Below are positions 42,948-45,508 of a stretch of DNA of 45,508 nucleotides, one piece after another (within the stretch, counting starts at the first letter, position 1; every line of letters starts with the position of its first letter). The DNA is taken from positions 1 to 45,508 of the forward strand of contig JAKBFR010000005.1 in assembly GCA_021837545.1 (NCBI GenBank). Direction: 5' to 3'. This stretch comes from Bacillota bacterium. Lineage in GTDB: Bacteria > Bacillota_A > Clostridia > Clostridiales > Clostridiaceae. The notes under the pieces are model-generated. The model was not told the origin of the DNA and did no database searches. It saw only the letters and a list, made by a program, of their open reading frames with translations. Made by a program: the position numbers and the translations under genes.

Positions 42948-43748
42948 TTAATTACGCTTAAATAGCTTTTTTAAGGACCAAAAAAAGCCTTGATTTTCGT
43001 CTATATTTAAATTCATTAGAGGGACTTCTTCGCCTGTAATTCTTCTTGCAATATTTTTAAATGCTTGTCCGGCATAAGCATTTTCAACTAATACAATTGG
43101 TTCTCCTTTATTAGTTGAAATCGTTACATTTTTATCATCTGGTACAACTCCCAATAATTCTATTGAAAGAGTTTCTATAATATCACTTACATCCAGCATA
43201 TCTCCATTTTTAGTCATTTCATAATTTAATCTGTTTATAATTACTGCATGATCCTCTAATCCCTTTGAATCAAGTTTTCCAATAACTCTATCTGCATCTC
43301 TAACAGATGTAATTTCAGGATTTACAACTATAATTGCTCTTTCTGCACCTATAACTGCATTTTCAAATCCTTGTTCAATACCTGCTGGTGAATCTATTAA
43401 TACATAATCAAATTCTTCTTTTAATTCATTCACTATTTTAAGCATATCTTGTGCACTTATATCATCTTTGTCCTTCGTTTGTGCAGTAGGTAACAGGCAT
43501 AGATTAGGAAATCTTTTATCTTTTATAAGACCTTGCTTTAACCTACATCTTCCTTCTATAACATCTATTATTGTATATACTATTCTATTTTCTAATCCTA
43601 GTAATACATCTAAATTTCTAAGTCCTGTATCACCATCTATAACAACTACTTTCTTTCCAATTGATGCTAAAGCAGTTCCTATATTCGCTGTAGTGGTTGT
43701 TTTACCAACACCACCTTTACCTGAAGTTATTACAATAGATACTCCCAT
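42948..43748 (-). CDS. minD: Septum site-determining ATPase MinD
   Basis: The 266-residue deviant Walker ATPase recruits MinC to the membrane. ITSGKGGVGKTTTTANIG (residues 7-24) is the deviant P-loop with signature lysine. DSPAGIEQGF near 118 is switch II. The C-terminal WSLKKLFKRN is the amphipathic membrane-targeting helix. GGAGGG precedes the ATG. Confidence 0.97.
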   Translation of the reverse strand: MGVSIVITSGKGGVGKTTTTANIGTALASIGKKVVVIDGDTGLRNLDVLLGLENRIVYTIIDVIEGRCRLKQGLIKDKRFPNLCLLPTAQTKDKDDISAQDMLKIVNELKEEFDYVLIDSPAGIEQGFENAVIGAERAIIVVNPEITSVRDADRVIGKLDSKGLEDHAVIINRLNYEMTKNGDMLDVSDIIETLSIELLGVVPDDKNVTISTNKGEPIVLVENAYAGQAFKNIARRITGEEVPLMNLNIDENQGFFWSLKKLFKRN

Positions 43749-43768
43749 TTACAAATCCCTCCGACATT

Positions 43769-44428
43769 CTAATATATATATTTGTTTGGCAAATACGGTT
43801 CAACTATTATTGATCCATCCTTAATCCTTGCTAATTCCGGATATCTTGGTTTTTCAATATCATCTGGAGACATTGCTATAACATTTGCAATTTTTAAAAT
43901 TTCTGGTTGCAATAAAAATGCAGCAATTACGGCTTTCGTATTCCCATTCGTTCCTGCACTTACTTTACCTTTTATAATTCCTAAAACAATTACATTTCCA
44001 TCTGCATATATTTCTGCTCCACTATTTATATCACCAATTATAACTATGTTACCTTGATAACTTATAGATTGTCCACCTCTAATTGTTTTTCTTATAAACT
44101 TAGTTTTTCCTTCATATACACCAGAAAATATTCTAGTCTCTTTTTCATGTACTTGTTCAATTTCTTTTTCTATGTCTTCTAACACGATATCCTTTATTTC
44201 TATTTCAGATAATAATGCGTGCCTAATAATTTCAAGTTCTTTCTTATTAATCAATTTTAAATCCATTTTCAAAATCAGCGTTGTTCCTTTATAAAAATGT
44301 TTTCCTTTAGAAAGTTTTTTTATTAACATTTTAAGCATATCTTCAAAACAAGCAAACTTATTCATATGAATAGTTGTATTTATTCCATCTTTATTCCCTT
44401 TTATTAAAATACCATCATTATTATACAT
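43769..44428 (-). CDS. minC: Septum site-determining protein MinC
   Basis: The 219-residue FtsZ inhibitor has an N-terminal FtsZ-interacting domain (about residues 1-95) and a C-terminal beta-helix (about 112-205). The beta-helix has RGGQSISYQGNIVIIGDINS and GAEIYADGNVIVLGIIKGKV, the typical MinC_C pattern. It is first in minCDE, with GGAGGG before the ATG. Confidence 0.95.
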   Translation of the reverse strand: MYNNDGILIKGNKDGINTTIHMNKFACFEDMLKMLIKKLSKGKHFYKGTTLILKMDLKLINKKELEIIRHALLSEIEIKDIVLEDIEKEIEQVHEKETRIFSGVYEGKTKFIRKTIRGGQSISYQGNIVIIGDINSGAEIYADGNVIVLGIIKGKVSAGTNGNTKAVIAAFLLQPEILKIANVIAMSPDDIEKPRYPELARIKDGSIIVEPYLPNKYIY

Positions 44429-44495
44429 TCATTCCCTCCAATGAATTTTGCGGGTTAAAACAGTAAATTCTTTTTAAATTGTCAACCTATTTAAG

Positions 44496-44504
44496 ATTAT
44501 ATCA
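44496..44504 (-). promoter_or_regulatory. Extended -10 promoter of minCDE
   Basis: TGATATAAT on the minus strand, about 70 bases before minC. A separate TTGACA at 44479-44484 lacks a good -10 at the right distance. Confidence 0.5.
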
Positions 44505-44622
44505 TTATAATAACTTTTTTTGTATATATCTTTCAATAAATTTCAATAAAATTCTATTAAAAAATATATAAAACTCAAATTTTTTCAATTTTATATAAAA
44601 TATAGAAATTAAAATTTTTCAT

Positions 44623-45303
44623 TTATATTATTACCTTAACATAATCCATTATTTTGATGCTATCTTCTTTAACTTCACAGTCTACTGCAAGTATATTTAC
44701 ACCTTGTTTTTTTGCTTCTTTTAATGCTTCCGCAAATTCCTTATGTGTTTCTACATTAGGTTCAAAATGCAATACATTTTTCATTTGCACTACAAATATT
44801 ACATAAGCATCATACCCTTCTTTTACACACTCACAAAGTTCTTTAACATGCTTAACACCTCTTTCCGTAGGTGCATCTGGGAACTTTACAACTCCTTGAT
44901 TTTCTAACGTTACTCCCTTTACTTCTATAAACGCTTTTCTGTTTTCTGTTTCAATATAAAAATCAAATCTAGAACTCTTATATTTAGATTCTGGCTTTAT
45001 TAAAGTAATGTCCTTAATCAGATTACCGTCTGATATCCATTCATGAACAATTTTATTTGGTACCTGAGAATCCATATTAATAAGCTTTTTTTCTTTTATA
45101 ACACTTATAAGAGAAAACTTAGTTTTTCTTTTCGGATTATTATTCTCTTGAACAAATACTCTTGCATCTGGAATTAATAATTCTTTGCATCTTCCTGTAT
45201 TTTTAACATGACAAATTTCTACTTTACCATTAATTTCAATATGTGCAATAAATCTATTTGGTCTTGATATAAATTTCCCTTTTAGAATATTATGATATTT
45301 CAT
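44623..45303 (-). CDS. sfsA: SfsA family DNA-binding protein / putative nuclease
   Basis: The 226-residue protein has an N-terminal OB-fold (about residues 1-80: FISRPNRFIAHIEINGKVE, HVKNTGRCKELLIPDARVFV) and a C-terminal nuclease-like fold. The KSSRFDFYIE and KAFIEVKGVTLENQ motifs give its Asp, Glu and Lys. E. coli SfsA binds DNA and influences maltose genes; its role in clostridia is unknown. The start is ATG 45303 after GGAGG; the 18-codon upstream extension is encoded by repeat copy E and is rejected. No terminator is obvious downstream. Confidence 0.93.
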   Translation of the reverse strand: MKYHNILKGKFISRPNRFIAHIEINGKVEICHVKNTGRCKELLIPDARVFVQENNNPKRKTKFSLISVIKEKKLINMDSQVPNKIVHEWISDGNLIKDITLIKPESKYKSSRFDFYIETENRKAFIEVKGVTLENQGVVKFPDAPTERGVKHVKELCECVKEGYDAYVIFVVQMKNVLHFEPNVETHKEFAEALKEAKKQGVNILAVDCEVKEDSIKIMDYVKVII

Positions 45304-45316
45304 TATTACCTCCAAC

Positions 45317-45375
45317 AAGGCATATTTAAAAAAATTACAAGTCATTATACTGTCCATTTTCCTTTATATGCCTAA
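45317..45375. repeat. Dispersed imperfect-palindrome element, copy E
   Basis: AAGGCATATTTAAAAAAATT at the left and TCCTTTATATGCCTAA-like sequence at the right give nearly perfect inverted ends. It sits 14 bases upstream of sfsA, inside its leader or promoter. Confidence 0.7.
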
Positions 45376-45460
45376 ATAAAATTTTTATATAATATTAATT
45401 ATAACTTATATTATGATTAGACCACAAAAAGCTGACAAATATTATCCAATTAGAATTTAA

Positions 45461-45469
45461 TGATATAAT
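45461..45469 (+). promoter_or_regulatory. Extended -10 promoter of the gene at the right edge
   Basis: TGATATAAT, 36 bases before the ATG at 45505. No strong -35. Confidence 0.5.
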
Positions 45470-45504
45470 AGTACTATAAAATTAAAAGTATGAGGAGAAT
45501 TACT

Positions 45505-45508
45505 ATGT
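45505..45508 (+). CDS. Start of an unidentified gene running off the right edge
   Basis: TGAGGAGAATTACTATGT: a strong GAGGAG ribosome binding site is followed by ATG and one more base. The product cannot be identified. Confidence 0.6.

Noticed and set aside
1..45508. CRISPR array, prophage or intact insertion sequence
   Set aside because: No regularly spaced repeats, integrase, transposase or phage structural genes were found in the window.

Overview
This is a low-GC, AT-rich chromosomal segment of a spore-forming Clostridium. The evidence is the A/T-biased codon use, strong AGGAGG ribosome binding sites, SpoIVFB, clustered class III fructose-bisphosphatase, ribosomal and Min/Rod genes, and many PTS genes. 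The nagE / EIIA / antiterminator arrangement looks like the solventogenic C. beijerinckii group; the species call is inference. Most genes lie on the minus strand.

Layout. (1) 1-936: the 3' end of argF with its terminator, then decayed sugar and transport genes (a GH1 stub and an internally deleted AEC permease). (2) 937-1974: a nucleoid-associated protein. (3) 2141-10724: a six-gene PTS operon (EIIB, EIIA, BadF-type sugar kinase, DUF871/GH170 glycosidase, EIIC, GH4 glycosidase) behind a good sigma-54 (-24/-12) promoter, with its presumed LevR-type activator gene just upstream. Near-identical terminator-containing direct repeats bracket this block. (4) 10935-14311: a GlcNAc/glucose PTS, with nagE (EIICB) divergent from an EIIA gene. 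Each has its own RAT/terminator leader, and a GlcT/LicT-type antiterminator gene lies next to them. (5) 14650-19899: CYTH protein, fructose-1,6-bisphosphatase, ComEA and a D,D-carboxypeptidase with an altered third motif. (6) 20177-28670: RluA-type pseudouridine synthase, LCP protein, yqeK, nadD, yhbY, obgE, and rpmA-prp-rplU behind an L21 leader, then an RNase E/G protein. (7) 28802-31343: the paired radical-SAM genes. (8) 31883-38808: a very large double DUF445 membrane protein and a secreted YcdB/SLH protein. (9) 39501-45303: spoIVFB with a short SpoIVFA-like partner, rodA, minCDE and sfsA; a further gene begins at the right edge.

How it works together. The sigma-54 PTS operon looks like a phospho-disaccharide pathway. 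The lac-family PTS imports and phosphorylates an oligosaccharide, the two glycosidases split it, and the kinase phosphorylates the sugar that left the PTS unphosphorylated. The neighbouring nagE system takes up GlcNAc and/or glucose, so amino-sugar or cell-wall salvage is a sensible joint theme. The right-hand two thirds is the conserved clostridial cell-shape, ribosome-assembly and NAD block.

No CRISPR array, tRNA, rRNA, phage or intact insertion sequence was seen. The most unusual items are a dispersed 60-80 bp imperfect palindrome with GGCAT/ATGCC-like ends, the 1413-residue DUF445 protein, a GC-elevated possibly structured segment after that gene, and layered RNA control around the nagE locus.
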